From JACRLW01 sp046349595 (GTDB lineage: Bacteria > Planctomycetota > UBA1135 > UBA2386), in NCBI GenBank assembly GCA_046349595.1, contig JAXMCA010000001.1:3348001-3412000 (forward strand): DNA of 64,000 bases, given 5' to 3'. A program made the position numbers and the translations under genes. The notes below the pieces were generated by a model that was not told the origin of the DNA, searched no databases, and saw only the letters and a program-made list of their open reading frames with translations. Below are positions 8,269 through 17,730 of the stretch, piece by piece (within the stretch, counting starts at the first letter, position 1; every line of letters begins with the position of its first letter).

Positions 8269-9027
8269 TCAGTCGAGTTCCAGCGGATCGGGACGCCCGT
8301 CGCCCCGGTCCGCGCTGATCGCGATCCAGCGCGCGACATCGGCGATCGCCTCCCTCGCCGCGACCTCGATGTCGATGCCCTCGGCGAGCCGTGCGGCGAA
8401 TCCGGTGGCGAGCGCGCAGCCGGTGCCGTGCACCGGACCGCGACGGATACGCGGGTGCTCGAAGCGGAGGTCTTCGCCGCTTCGCACCAGCCGGTCCACC
8501 ACCACGTCGCCGTCGTCGTGACCACCCTTGAGCAGGACGGCACGCGCGCCTCGCGCGAGCAGGTCGCACACGCCGCCACCCGGCGCGAGCCGGCGCAACT
8601 CCGGAGCATTGGGCGTGATCAGCACACCGAGGGGCACGAGTTCCTCGACGATCGCATGCGCCACCTCGACCGCGCGCCGCGGCGAGCCACCCGCCGTGGC
8701 GGAGAGCACCGGATCCACCACGACGGCCGGGAGCGGGCCGACGTGATCGCGGAGCCAGCGCGCGATCACGCGCACGGTGCCAGGGTCTGCGCACAGCCCG
8801 ACCTTCATCGCGTCGATCGGGCCCTCCTGCACCACCGCCCGCAACATCGCCGCGATCCACGCGTCGTCGATCGCGTCGGCGCGGCGGAAACCGTTCCGGT
8901 CCTGTTCGGTGAGACAGCTCGGCACGGTCGCGATGCGAACGTCCCGGCGCGCGGCGACGCGCACATCGAGACCGAGCCCGGCACCGCCGGTCGGATCGAT
9001 CCCGGAGACGAGCAGCAGCCTGCGCAT
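8269..9027 (-). CDS. thiD: hydroxymethylpyrimidine/phosphomethylpyrimidine kinase
   Basis: A 252-residue ribokinase-fold kinase of thiamine biosynthesis, phosphorylating HMP and HMP-P. The N-terminal substrate site is VSGIDPTGGAGLGLDVR, the nucleotide-site strand is VVVDPVLSATAGGS, the motif LITPNAPE is present, and the anion hole with the catalytic Cys is GPVHGTGCALATG. The length is normal for ThiD. It lies 8 bases downstream of the giant SBBP-repeat gene on the same strand and is probably read through from it; no other thiamine gene is nearby. Confidence 0.92.
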   Translation of the reverse strand: MRRLLLVSGIDPTGGAGLGLDVRVAARRDVRIATVPSCLTEQDRNGFRRADAIDDAWIAAMLRAVVQEGPIDAMKVGLCADPGTVRVIARWLRDHVGPLPAVVVDPVLSATAGGSPRRAVEVAHAIVEELVPLGVLITPNAPELRRLAPGGGVCDLLARGARAVLLKGGHDDGDVVVDRLVRSGEDLRFEHPRIRRGPVHGTGCALATGFAARLAEGIDIEVAAREAIADVARWIAISADRGDGRPDPLELD

Positions 9028-9035
9028 GCGCCGGC

Positions 9036-12000
9036 TCAGCGGACCTCGATCGGGACTTCGAACCGCGTGTCCAAGGCCACCGTGACGCGCAGCGTCCGCC
9101 TGCCCGCCGGAATCGTGGCGGGCACCGCGAACAGATGCGCACGCGGGCTCGCCGCGACATGGACGAGGTCCACGCCGTCGATCGCACAGTGCAGATCGAC
9201 GGTCGCGAGATCGAAGCCTGTCAGCGCCATCGGGGCTCCGGCGTCGACGGTCCGCGGCGGAACGGCGAGCGGCGCACCGACGAGCACCCGCGCGATCAGC
9301 ATCTCGACGTCGTCGCGGCTGATCGTGCCATCGGCGTCGGGATCCTCGTCGTCGCGTGTTGGCGCTTCGCCGATCCGCGAGGCCAGGAGTCTCAGGTCAC
9401 GCACGTCGATCGATGCGTCGCCGTCGAGATCGCCGCGGAAGGTCCGCCGTCCGACGCTGATGCGAGCCGATCCGATCAGCGACGTGAGTCCGCCGACGAG
9501 CATCCGGCGGCCGTCGTCGACATCGTGCGCCAGGATCGCGGTGGGGCCTTCGATCGCCGCGACGAACTCGGCGCCGGAGGGACACCCCGCGGCGGTCTCG
9601 AACTGCACCACCAGCGGGAGTTCCTCGCCGATCGCGAGACGACGAGCGCAGGGCAGGCTGACTCGATCGACCGCGCGGACAGCCGCGACGGGTGCACCCA
9701 GACGCAGATCGCCGCTCGACACCCGGCCGTCCTGGTCGCGATCGATCCACAGGGAGAGACCGCCCAGGTCGCGAGCGGCATCACCGGCTCCGCCGACCAT
9801 CACCGTGATCGCGTCGACGTCGACGGCGTGCGGCGCCAGGTTGCGCAAGCGGAACGCGCAGGCGTCGATCGCCGTCCCGGGAGCGAAGCTCCTCTCGCCG
9901 CGGAGCGCGAGCGGACCATCGAGTGCCAGCGCCGCGGAGCTGTCGGTCCGCGCGTCGACGCGCAGCACCACCGCATCGCTCTCGCCGTGGTTCTGCGGCT
10001 GGAGCGCGTTCGCAGCGACCGGCAGATCGGTCGAGAAGGTCGAGCCTACGGCAACGCACTCGTCGCCCACGCCGGTCGTGACGACGCCACGCAAGGTGTC
10101 CTTGTCCGCTCCGCCGGCGTAGCTCACCGCGCGCGCCATCGACAACGTCGGGTCGAGCTGCGCGACGAAGCCGTCGCTGACGCCTCCTCCGAAGATCGGT
10201 TGCGCCGCGTTGCCACCGACCGGGAATCCGGCTCCTGCCGTGCTGCCCACCACCACCACGCCGCCGCCCTGCAGGATGGTCACACCGAGTGCGTCGTCGT
10301 CGCCGGCGCCGCCGAGCAGGGACGCAGCACGCAGCGTGCGCGCGTCGGCCGAGATGCGGGCGACGAAGCCGTCGTACTCCCCACCGGGGTCGGTCTGGAA
10401 GGCGCCGTTCGTCACGGGGAAGGTGGCGAGATCGCCGCCGATCCGGCCGACGCAGACCACGTCGCCCGAGGCGTCGACGACGAGATCCTTCACCTGCTCG
10501 TAGCCCTCGCCGCCGAGGAAGGTGCAGGCCTCGACGTGCCGTGCATCGGGAGAGAGCGTGGCGATGAAACCGTCCCAGAAACCGCGCAGCGTCGACTGCA
10601 GCGCGCCGCTCGTGACCGGCAGACCGCTCGAGGCGGTCAGCCCGCCGATCACGATGTTGCCCGACGACGTGATCGCGAGACCACCGAGGTAGTCCTGCGC
10701 GAAACCTCCGAAGAAGGTCGACCAGATCAGGCTGCGGCCGTCGCCGCTCATGCGGCAGACGAAGGCGTCGGGGAGGAACACGTTGCCGCTGCCGAAGACC
10801 TCCTGCACCACTCCCGGCGTGGTCGGGAACCGATCGGCGGTGGTGTCGCCGGCGACGACGATGCTGCCGTCCCGATCGACGAGGACGCGGCGCACGAAGT
10901 CGTCGCCGAAGCGCCCGAGGTAAGAGGCCCAGACCAGGGCCGAACCATCGGCGCGCAGCCGCGCCACGAAACCGTCGCCGATGCCGGCGAGCAGTCCGCC
11001 GCCGAAGAAGAAGCGCTGGTAGGCCCCCGCGGTGCTCGGGAAGTCGTTCGATCCGGTCCAGCCGCCGACCACGATCGTGCCGTCGGCCGCGACGTCGATG
11101 CTGTCGATCTCCTCCGCATCGCTCCCGCCGAGGTAGGTCGACCAGCGCAGGGTGTGGCCGTCCGCGGAGACGCAGGCGAGGAACGCGTCGCGCGCGCCCT
11201 GCACGCGGAACGCACCCGGAGTGGTCGGGAAATCGGCGGAACCGGCCCAACCGCCGATCAGGAGATCACCGTCGGCAAGACGGTGCACGCAGTGCGCCTC
11301 GTCGCTCGCACCGCCACCGAGGTAGGTCGACCACAGGAAGCCGGGGTCGACGCACAGGGCGTCGCCGTCCTGCGCGCCGTCGACCTCGAATCCGAAGCGG
11401 TTCGCGGAGCGCAGCACCACTCGACTCGCGATCGGGGTGTCGATGGCACCGCGATGGACGAAGGTGCGCGGGGCGCGCTGCAGCAGCGTGACCTCACGAC
11501 CGTCGCCGAGCACCACGTCGATCGCCAGTCCGCCGTCCTTCGTGACGTGCATGCTGCGCGCGCCTTCGACCGTGATCTCGAAGCTCCGCAGTGCGACGGG
11601 CTCGGCGACCATCAGGTCGTAGGCGAGCACGCCGAGACGACCGGACTCGGGATCCGCGCGCAACACCACGTCGACCGCCTGGGCGCATCCGCGCATGCGC
11701 AGCATGGATGTCGACTCGCCCTCGCGCGCGACGACGCCATCACCGCGCAGCAGGCGGACGGGCGCGCCGCGGTCGCCGATCGGCTCGATCGCAGCCGCCG
11801 CACCGCCGAAGCGGAACGCGACCGTGGCGCCGACCATCGCCCCGTGCGCATCGTCGGCGAAGCGCTGCAGGCACATCGCGAAACCGTCGTCCTGCACCAC
11901 CGCGGGCGTCGGACCCCCGACGAGCAGGTAGCGCACGGAGGCTCGACGCGGGTCCTGGACCGGGACGAACACCGGCGCCGCATCGACCCGGGCCGTTGGA

Positions 12001-12113
12001 TTCGGCCCGATGGAAGCGCCTTGCGGCCCAGCCTGGGTACGGAGGAGTGGCCCGACCGCCGACAGCAATGCGGCGCCGGCACCGCAGAGTGCGGCCAGTC
12101 GGAACGGGGACAT
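9036..12113 (-). CDS. secreted SBBP-repeat beta-propeller protein with dockerin-like EF-hand tail
   Basis: A protein of 1025 residues. An export signal is at 1-25 (MSPFRLAALCGAGAALLSAV), and the chosen start puts it at the N-terminus. The middle (about 235-640) holds repeated SBBP units built on WSTYLGGGASDEAH, IVVGGWTGSNDFPSTAGAY and similar, which predict a beta-propeller. Near the C-terminus are paired calcium-loop motifs, DLDGDASIDVRDLRLLASRI and DPDADGTISRDDVEMLIARV, as in type I dockerins and related EF-hands of planctomycetes. The last part is a possible Ig-like beta domain. Probably cell-surface or extracellular; the ligand is unknown. It is upstream of thiD on the same strand. Confidence 0.88.
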   Translation of the reverse strand: MSPFRLAALCGAGAALLSAVGPLLRTQAGPQGASIGPNPTARVDAAPVFVPVQDPRRASVRYLLVGGPTPAVVQDDGFAMCLQRFADDAHGAMVGATVAFRFGGAAAAIEPIGDRGAPVRLLRGDGVVAREGESTSMLRMRGCAQAVDVVLRADPESGRLGVLAYDLMVAEPVALRSFEITVEGARSMHVTKDGGLAIDVVLGDGREVTLLQRAPRTFVHRGAIDTPIASRVVLRSANRFGFEVDGAQDGDALCVDPGFLWSTYLGGGASDEAHCVHRLADGDLLIGGWAGSADFPTTPGAFRVQGARDAFLACVSADGHTLRWSTYLGGSDAEEIDSIDVAADGTIVVGGWTGSNDFPSTAGAYQRFFFGGGLLAGIGDGFVARLRADGSALVWASYLGRFGDDFVRRVLVDRDGSIVVAGDTTADRFPTTPGVVQEVFGSGNVFLPDAFVCRMSGDGRSLIWSTFFGGFAQDYLGGLAITSSGNIVIGGLTASSGLPVTSGALQSTLRGFWDGFIATLSPDARHVEACTFLGGEGYEQVKDLVVDASGDVVCVGRIGGDLATFPVTNGAFQTDPGGEYDGFVARISADARTLRAASLLGGAGDDDALGVTILQGGGVVVVGSTAGAGFPVGGNAAQPIFGGGVSDGFVAQLDPTLSMARAVSYAGGADKDTLRGVVTTGVGDECVAVGSTFSTDLPVAANALQPQNHGESDAVVLRVDARTDSSAALALDGPLALRGERSFAPGTAIDACAFRLRNLAPHAVDVDAITVMVGGAGDAARDLGGLSLWIDRDQDGRVSSGDLRLGAPVAAVRAVDRVSLPCARRLAIGEELPLVVQFETAAGCPSGAEFVAAIEGPTAILAHDVDDGRRMLVGGLTSLIGSARISVGRRTFRGDLDGDASIDVRDLRLLASRIGEAPTRDDEDPDADGTISRDDVEMLIARVLVGAPLAVPPRTVDAGAPMALTGFDLATVDLHCAIDGVDLVHVAASPRAHLFAVPATIPAGRRTLRVTVALDTRFEVPIEVR

Positions 12114-12216
12114 CGCGGAGAGACGCCGATCGGGGAGACGGCGGCCGGCGAAGCTTATCCCCACAGCAGGCGAGGAGCAGAAGCGACCGGTCGCGCGGTG
12201 ACGTGCACCGCGCGGA

Positions 12217-13308
12217 TCACTCGCGGACGCCGCCGAGACCCGACGCGCTGGTCCCCTCGAGTCCCAGGGCCTCGAGGACGTTCTTCTCGAGGCGGCGCTC
12301 GAAGCGCTTCACGGTGCGCTGGTCGTCGTCGGGCAGCGGCACCGCACCGCCGGCGATCCGTCCGTGACCGCCGAAGGACCCTTCTCCCGCCAGCGCCGCA
12401 CCGAGGATGTCGTAGGCGTCGCGCTCCAACTCGGTGCGCAGGGAGACGTAGTAGGTCGTGCCGACCAGTCCGCCGCACAACACGGTCTGCTTGCCCTCCA
12501 GCCGCATCAGCAGGTCGGCGACCTCCGCGACCATCTCGGGCGCCGCGATCCGCCCGAGCGAGCAGAGCACCAGGTCGCCGTACATGCGGACGTTGTTCAG
12601 CGCCTCGCGGAGGGTGCGGTAGTACTCGGTCGACAGCTCGGGCTTGGTGATGCGACGCAGCACGGCGCGGTCGACGCGCGTCGCCAGATACTCGTAGGAG
12701 CGGTGGTCGAGCGCGCTGGTGTCGCGCGACATGTCCGCGGTGTCGGTGACGATCCCGTAGAACAACGCTGTCGCGAGCAGCCGGGGGATGTCGACCCCGG
12801 CGTCCATCAGGTAGCCGGCGACGATCGAGCTGGTCGCGCCCACGGAGAGGCGGACGTCCTCGAACACCGGGCGCGGCAGGGACTCGGCGCGCTTGGGCGG
12901 CACGTGGTGGTCCACCACGATGTCGATGGTGCGCCCCGGCGGCAGGTGGGTGTGGCCGAAGCCGGGCTGGGTGTCGACCAGGGCGAGGCAGTCGAACTGG
13001 CCGACGTCGATCTCGGTCTGCGGGATCATCTCGATCCCGCAGGCCTTCACCATCTCGCAGTTCTCGGCGCGCATCACGCGGCCCGAGAAGGCGAAACACG
13101 CGGGCATGCCCAAGCGGGTGCGCGCGAGCTGCAGGAGACCCGCCGCGCTTGCCAGGGAGTCGGGGTCGGGATTGGCGTGGGTCAGGACGAGCAGGCTCTT
13201 CCGGCTCGCGAGGAGTCGGATGAGCTCCGCGGTCGACCGGCCATCGGTCGATCCGGTTGCCTGCACACCATTGCGCTGTTGCATCGCGCTCAGAGCGGGA
13301 CCGTCCAT
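12217..13308 (-). CDS. DHH-family phosphoesterase (NrnA-like)
   Basis: A 363-residue DHH/DHHA1 phosphoesterase, the family that includes NrnA (nanoRNase and pAp phosphatase) and RecJ-like enzymes. The metal motifs are visible: THANPDPDSLAS (motif I), LALVDTQPG (motif II) and IVVDHH (the DHH motif), followed by ALFYGIVTDTADMSRDT. The C-terminal GSFGGHGRIAGGAVPLP is the DHHA1 glycine-rich loop. The start MDGPALSAMQQ (13308) was chosen because longer forms would run into the upstream gene, which ends at 13337. A plausible role is turnover of short oligonucleotides or cyclic dinucleotide products. Confidence 0.88.
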   Translation of the reverse strand: MDGPALSAMQQRNGVQATGSTDGRSTAELIRLLASRKSLLVLTHANPDPDSLASAAGLLQLARTRLGMPACFAFSGRVMRAENCEMVKACGIEMIPQTEIDVGQFDCLALVDTQPGFGHTHLPPGRTIDIVVDHHVPPKRAESLPRPVFEDVRLSVGATSSIVAGYLMDAGVDIPRLLATALFYGIVTDTADMSRDTSALDHRSYEYLATRVDRAVLRRITKPELSTEYYRTLREALNNVRMYGDLVLCSLGRIAAPEMVAEVADLLMRLEGKQTVLCGGLVGTTYYVSLRTELERDAYDILGAALAGEGSFGGHGRIAGGAVPLPDDDQRTVKRFERRLEKNVLEALGLEGTSASGLGGVRE

Positions 13309-13336
13309 GCGTGGTTCGGCTACGCAGCCGGCCCAC

Positions 13337-14236
13337 CTACAGGCCGAACTTCTCCAGGAAGGCTCGGACCGACGGCAGTTCGGCCGGTGGCACCGCGGGT
13401 TCGAGTTCGACGACCGCCGGGAGACGGGCGCCGACACGGTCCAGATAGGACGCGAGCAGCGGGTAGTCGACAAGTCCGGAGCCTGGAGCGGCGTGCAGAC
13501 GCTCCTCCGACCAGTCCCCGAGGCTGACCCCGGCCAGCCTGGAGCCGAAGCGTTCGAGCCACTCGCCCTGCGGCTCGCCGAGGCGGGACTGGCGCAGGGC
13601 GCAGACCGCGGCCTCGTGCCAGTAGCTGAGGCGGAGACGCGGCAGGTCCTCGAAGATGTGGCCCAGCGCAGCCGGGGTTCCGAGCCCGTCGACCATGCGG
13701 CTCGCCGTCAGGGCGAGTCGTTGCTCGGGGTGGTGCCTGGCCAGTTCGAACAGGGCCCGACACACCAGATCGAGGGCGCGGTTCTCTCCAGCGCGACGGC
13801 GCGCGGCCTGGGAGCGTGCGAGGTCGGCGGTCCACGGGATGCCCGGGTCGCCGAGGTCGAGGGGGCCGGTCTCGCCGATCATCGGCACCGCCCCCGGCTC
13901 CAGGATCAGGGTCGAAGCACCGATGCGGGAGGCGTCGCCGACGCCGCGGCGAACCTGCGCGAGTGCGGCACCGCGGTCACCGGAGTTCTTCGACCCGAGG
14001 CCGCGGTCACAGCGGTCGTCGGTGGCCGACAGCGCACACAGACGCATCGCTCCCCCCAGGTCGAAAGGCAGGTCCTCTGCGGCCTCACGCACCTGCACCC
14101 AGTCGATCGGTCGCGCAGTCGGTGCCGGCAGCACGCCGCGGAAGCCCTGCTCGAGCGCGAAGATGCACAGGCGACGGGGATCGCTCGGACCGTGCACGGC
14201 GGCCCAGGCCGCGCCGAGGTAGCGGATCAGCGGCAT
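13337..14236 (-). CDS. sugar phosphate isomerase/epimerase-like TIM barrel protein
   Basis: A 299-residue protein whose pattern of alternating strands and helices (GFRGVLPAP, RLCALSATDDRCDRGLGS, ASTLILEPGAVP, LALTASRMVDGLGT, LRLSYWHEAAV, AGVSLGDWSEE) fits the AP-endonuclease-2-like TIM barrel superfamily. Several usual metal ligands are not obvious, so the catalytic class is open. The start MPLIRYLGAAW is supported by GAGGAG five bases upstream. It lies 28 bases ahead of the DHH phosphoesterase gene and is likely co-transcribed with it. Confidence 0.65.
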   Translation of the reverse strand: MPLIRYLGAAWAAVHGPSDPRRLCIFALEQGFRGVLPAPTARPIDWVQVREAAEDLPFDLGGAMRLCALSATDDRCDRGLGSKNSGDRGAALAQVRRGVGDASRIGASTLILEPGAVPMIGETGPLDLGDPGIPWTADLARSQAARRRAGENRALDLVCRALFELARHHPEQRLALTASRMVDGLGTPAALGHIFEDLPRLRLSYWHEAAVCALRQSRLGEPQGEWLERFGSRLAGVSLGDWSEERLHAAPGSGLVDYPLLASYLDRVGARLPAVVELEPAVPPAELPSVRAFLEKFGL

Positions 14237-14241
14237 CGGGG

Positions 14242-14247
14242 CTCCTC
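14242..14247 (-). promoter_or_regulatory. ribosome binding site of the TIM-barrel gene
   Basis: GAGGAG on the minus strand, five bases before the ATG at 14236. It decides between this start and an upstream ATG at 14311. Confidence 0.7.
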
Positions 14248-14426
14248 GCCTGGTGCGGATCTCGACGCGACGCGGGGACGGATCGGTGTCATGGCAGGGA
14301 TGGCCGTCCATCCTCGCTCAGGAGATGTCCGCGTGCGACATCCGAGCTGCGGTTCCCTGCGTATCGCATGCGAGACGCCGGGCTTCCGCTAGTTGATCGA
14401 TCCCCGGCAGCGGCTTCGATCATGGG

Positions 14427-16037
14427 GTGACCACGCACGAGGATCTGGCCCCGCAGTCGCTCGGCTCGAGCCAGCCCGCCAGCGGAAGACTCGGCGTGGT
14501 CGACGTGGGCAGCAATGCGCTGCGGACCATGATCGGAGAAGTCGCCCCCGGCGAACGCGGGTCGGTGCGCGTGGTCGAGGCCCATCGCGAACCGGTGCGG
14601 CTCGGCCGCGACGTGTTCCTGAGCGGACGCATCCCCGAGGCCAAGATCGGCGCCGTGGTCGAGGTGATGACGCGCTTCGCCGCGCGCTGCCGTGAACTCG
14701 GCGTGGCCCGGATCGCCGCGATCGCGACCTCCGCGGTCCGCGATGCGCGCAACCAGGAGGAGTTGCTCGCACGAGTCCGCGAGGCGACCGGCATCGGCAT
14801 CGACGTGATCAGCGGCAGCCAGGAGGCCTACCTGCTGACCGCCGCGGTGCGCAGCCGCGTCGACATCCGCAGCGGGAGGTCGATCCTCGTCGACCTCGGC
14901 GGCGGCAGCGTGGAGGTCAGCCTGGTCGAGTCCGGCGAGATCGTCCACTCCGAGTCGTACCGGCTCGGGGCGCTGCGCGTGCTTCACGCACTCGAGGGCA
15001 CCGCCGCGACGACGCCCGCCAAGGACTTCGTCGAGCTGGTCGATCGCTACGTCCGCTCGGTCGAGGATCGCATCCGCGATCACTTCGGCGGGCGCAACTT
15101 CGACCGCTACGTCGCGACCGGCGGCAACATCGACTCGATCGCCGACCTGCTGCAGCGCGAGGGGCGCACCCGCAAGATCGACAGCGTCGAGGTCTGTCGC
15201 CTCGACGACATCCGCGACCTCACCGCGCGACTCGCCGACCTCGGCTTCGAGGAGCGCTGCACGCGCTTCGAGCTGCGCCCCGATCGCGCCGACACCATCT
15301 TGCAGGCCGCGGTCGTCTACTACCGGTTGGGCCGGGTCGCGCAGGTCGAGGAGGTGCTGGTGCCGCGTGTCGGCATGCGCGACGGTCTGCTGCAGGAACT
15401 CGTCGCCGAGACCGTGCGCCATTCGAAGCACGAGGAGCACCGCGATTCGTTGCTCTCCACCTGCCGCGAGCTGGGCCGACGCTACCACGTCGATGCGCAG
15501 CACGCGGAGCGCGTGCGACGCCACGCCGTGACGCTGTTCGACGCGACCCGCACGCTCCACGACGGCGCGCCGAAGGACCGCTCGCTGCTCGAAGCCGCGT
15601 CGCTGCTGCACGACATCGGCGTGTTCGTCAACAACAGCGGCCACCACAAGCACACCTGGTACCTGGTCCGCGAGAGCGACATCCCAGGCATCGACTCGCG
15701 GGAGCGCGAGATCGTCGCACAGATCGCGCGCTACCACCGCCGCGCGCATCCGTCGCGCCGCCACACCGCCTTCGATGCTCTCGCGCCGGGAGATCGCGAA
15801 CGCGTGCGCCGGTTGTCGGCGTTGCTCCGGATCGCCGACGTCCTCGATCGCAGCCACATGGGCAGGATCGAGGCGATCGAGGTCGCGCTCGACGAGCGCA
15901 GCCTGCGCATCGTTCCCCGCCTCGTCGGTGGACCGGACCAGGACATCTCGCTCGAACGCCTCGGCGTCCCCGAGAAGGCGACGCTGTTCACCGAGGTCTT
16001 CGACCGCCGGGTCGTCCTCGAGGAGAGCGGACGATGA
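14427..16037 (+). CDS. Ppx/GppA-type exopolyphosphatase/guanosine pentaphosphatase with HD domain
   Basis: A 536-residue actin-fold phosphatase. The N-terminal phosphate loop is LGVVDVGSNALRTMI, a second nucleotide/phosphate motif is ILVDLGGGSVEVS, and EAYLLT corresponds to the catalytic EA of the family. The C-terminal third is an HD-like helical domain with LLHDIG and IARYHRR. Such enzymes release phosphate from polyphosphate or hydrolyse pppGpp. The start is GTG; the ATG five bases upstream is out of frame. The next gene, CYTH-CHAD, overlaps by ATGA, which supports a polyphosphate context. Confidence 0.9.
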   Translation: MTTHEDLAPQSLGSSQPASGRLGVVDVGSNALRTMIGEVAPGERGSVRVVEAHREPVRLGRDVFLSGRIPEAKIGAVVEVMTRFAARCRELGVARIAAIATSAVRDARNQEELLARVREATGIGIDVISGSQEAYLLTAAVRSRVDIRSGRSILVDLGGGSVEVSLVESGEIVHSESYRLGALRVLHALEGTAATTPAKDFVELVDRYVRSVEDRIRDHFGGRNFDRYVATGGNIDSIADLLQREGRTRKIDSVEVCRLDDIRDLTARLADLGFEERCTRFELRPDRADTILQAAVVYYRLGRVAQVEEVLVPRVGMRDGLLQELVAETVRHSKHEEHRDSLLSTCRELGRRYHVDAQHAERVRRHAVTLFDATRTLHDGAPKDRSLLEAASLLHDIGVFVNNSGHHKHTWYLVRESDIPGIDSREREIVAQIARYHRRAHPSRRHTAFDALAPGDRERVRRLSALLRIADVLDRSHMGRIEAIEVALDERSLRIVPRLVGGPDQDISLERLGVPEKATLFTEVFDRRVVLEESGR

Positions 16038-17596
16038 GCGATCTGGCGACACGTGAGGTCGAGTGGAAGCTCGCAGGAGCTGCGCGCATCGGCACCGACA
16101 GGGTGCGACGCGCGGCCGCCGCCGTCGGCCTGCGGCTCCGCGAACGCGACCTGATCACGCAGGTCGACGTCTACCTCGACACCGCGGACCTCGAACTGCT
16201 CCACTCCGGCCGCGCACTGCGCATGCGTCGTCGCGGCGGGAGATGCGAGCTGACCTTGAAGATCGAGCTCGATCGCAGAGCGGGTTTCGCGGAACGCGAC
16301 GAGATCACCGCGGAGGTCGACGCGCGGATCCCCTCGCGGGTCGACCGACTGCCGCGACCGTTGCGCGAGGCCCTGCGCGACTTCGCCGACGCCCGGCTCT
16401 CCCCCCTCGTCGAACTCCGCACGAAGCGACGCGTCCTCGAGCCGGTGCGCGTGCCGATCGCCGTCGAGATCGCACTCGACGACGTCCAGGTCCGCACACC
16501 CGAGGGCGAACGCATCGGGGAGTTCCACGAGTGCGAGATCGAACTGCGCGCGAGCAGCGATCGCGCCGCCTGGGCCGAGTTCGCCGCGGAGCTGCGGCAA
16601 CGCCTCGGCCTGCAAGATGCGCCGGTCGACAAGCTCCGCCACGCACTCGGCCTGATGGGCGTGCATGTCGAAGCGACCACGCCACGCAGCCTGCACGCCC
16701 GGATGCCCGTGTGCGAGGCCGCGCGTTGCGCGCTCGCCGCCGCGCTGAGCACCATCGAGAGCGAGGAGGCCCGCGTCCTCGCGCGCGGCAGCACGCGCGC
16801 GGTGCACCGGCTGCGCGTCGCCTGCCGCCGCGCACGCGCGGTGCTCGCCGCGTTCGCGGAGGTGATCTCCGAGCCGGTGGCGCACGACTTCGGACGACGC
16901 ATCCGCACACCTGGTCGCGCCTGCGCGCGGCTCCGGGAGCTCGACGTCCTGATCGACGATCTGCGCCGCGAGGTCGACGGTCTCCCGGCAGCCTTCGCCG
17001 CGCGGATCCATCAACTGCGTCGCCATCTCGCGGCGACACGGAGCGATCGGCTGGCGGATGCCGTCGCTCGACTCCGGCGCGGCCGCGGCGCGAAGCGCAA
17101 CGATCGCCTGCAGCGCTTCCTCGCGATGCCGAGCGCCGGCGACACGACACCGCTCCTCGACTTCGCACCCGACCGGCTCCGCGAGGCCGGTGCGGAGGCC
17201 TTCGCCAGGATGGGCGACGTGCAGTCCCTCGACGACGACGGCGTCCACCGCCTGCGCCTCGCGCTGAAGCGCCTGCGCTACACGGCCGAGCTGTTCGAAC
17301 CGCTCTACGGGAAGGACCTCCGTCGACTCGCCGAGCGGGTTTCCCACCTCCAGGAGCTCACCGGCCGGCACCACGACGCGGTCACCTCGATCCCACGCCT
17401 GCTCGAGCTGCGACGCAAGCGCCACGGTCTGCCGCGCAAGGACCTGCCGACGCTGGGCGCGCTGTCCCTGATCGCCGATCTGCGCGGCGACGCGATGCGG
17501 CTCGAGGTCGAGTCCGCGTGCCGCGAGTTGCACACCGACGAGCCCGAACTCCTGCTCGACGCGATCCTGCGCGGCGACCACCGCCCGACCGACTGA
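16034..17596 (+). CDS. CYTH-CHAD domain protein
   Basis: A 520-residue fusion. The CYTH triphosphate-tunnel domain covers about 1-205 with the diagnostic ExExK motif at residues 8-12 (REVEWKLA) and charged strands such as ELTLKIE and CEIELRAS. A CHAD domain covers about 225-500 with its conserved His/Arg helices (AVHRLRVACRRARAV and VHRLRLALKRLRYTAELFEP). CHAD binds polyphosphate, and CYTH enzymes act on triphosphates or tripolyphosphate. The start overlaps the Ppx/GppA stop (ATGA), a known pairing that points to polyphosphate metabolism. Confidence 0.92.
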   Translation: MSDLATREVEWKLAGAARIGTDRVRRAAAAVGLRLRERDLITQVDVYLDTADLELLHSGRALRMRRRGGRCELTLKIELDRRAGFAERDEITAEVDARIPSRVDRLPRPLREALRDFADARLSPLVELRTKRRVLEPVRVPIAVEIALDDVQVRTPEGERIGEFHECEIELRASSDRAAWAEFAAELRQRLGLQDAPVDKLRHALGLMGVHVEATTPRSLHARMPVCEAARCALAAALSTIESEEARVLARGSTRAVHRLRVACRRARAVLAAFAEVISEPVAHDFGRRIRTPGRACARLRELDVLIDDLRREVDGLPAAFAARIHQLRRHLAATRSDRLADAVARLRRGRGAKRNDRLQRFLAMPSAGDTTPLLDFAPDRLREAGAEAFARMGDVQSLDDDGVHRLRLALKRLRYTAELFEPLYGKDLRRLAERVSHLQELTGRHHDAVTSIPRLLELRRKRHGLPRKDLPTLGALSLIADLRGDAMRLEVESACRELHTDEPELLLDAILRGDHRPTD

Positions 17597-17730
17597 ACCG
17601 TGCCCGGGCCGCGGCGTTGTCCGCGAAGGATCGACAGCCGGTGCTGGCGAGGCGCGAGTCGCGGCGATTCCATGAAGGGCACGAACCCGTGCCGTCCGGC
17701 CGACGGCGCCGCACCGAAGGGACCCCTCCC

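Noticed and set aside
9135..12650. 1171-codon plus-strand open frame opposite the SBBP gene
   Set aside because: The minus strand shows a signal peptide, SBBP repeats and EF-hand loops; the plus translation is low-complexity shadow.
16063..17730. In-frame upstream extension of the universal stress protein
   Set aside because: It overlaps CYTH-CHAD in another frame and reads as Arg/Pro-rich shadow; the USP begins cleanly at 17731.
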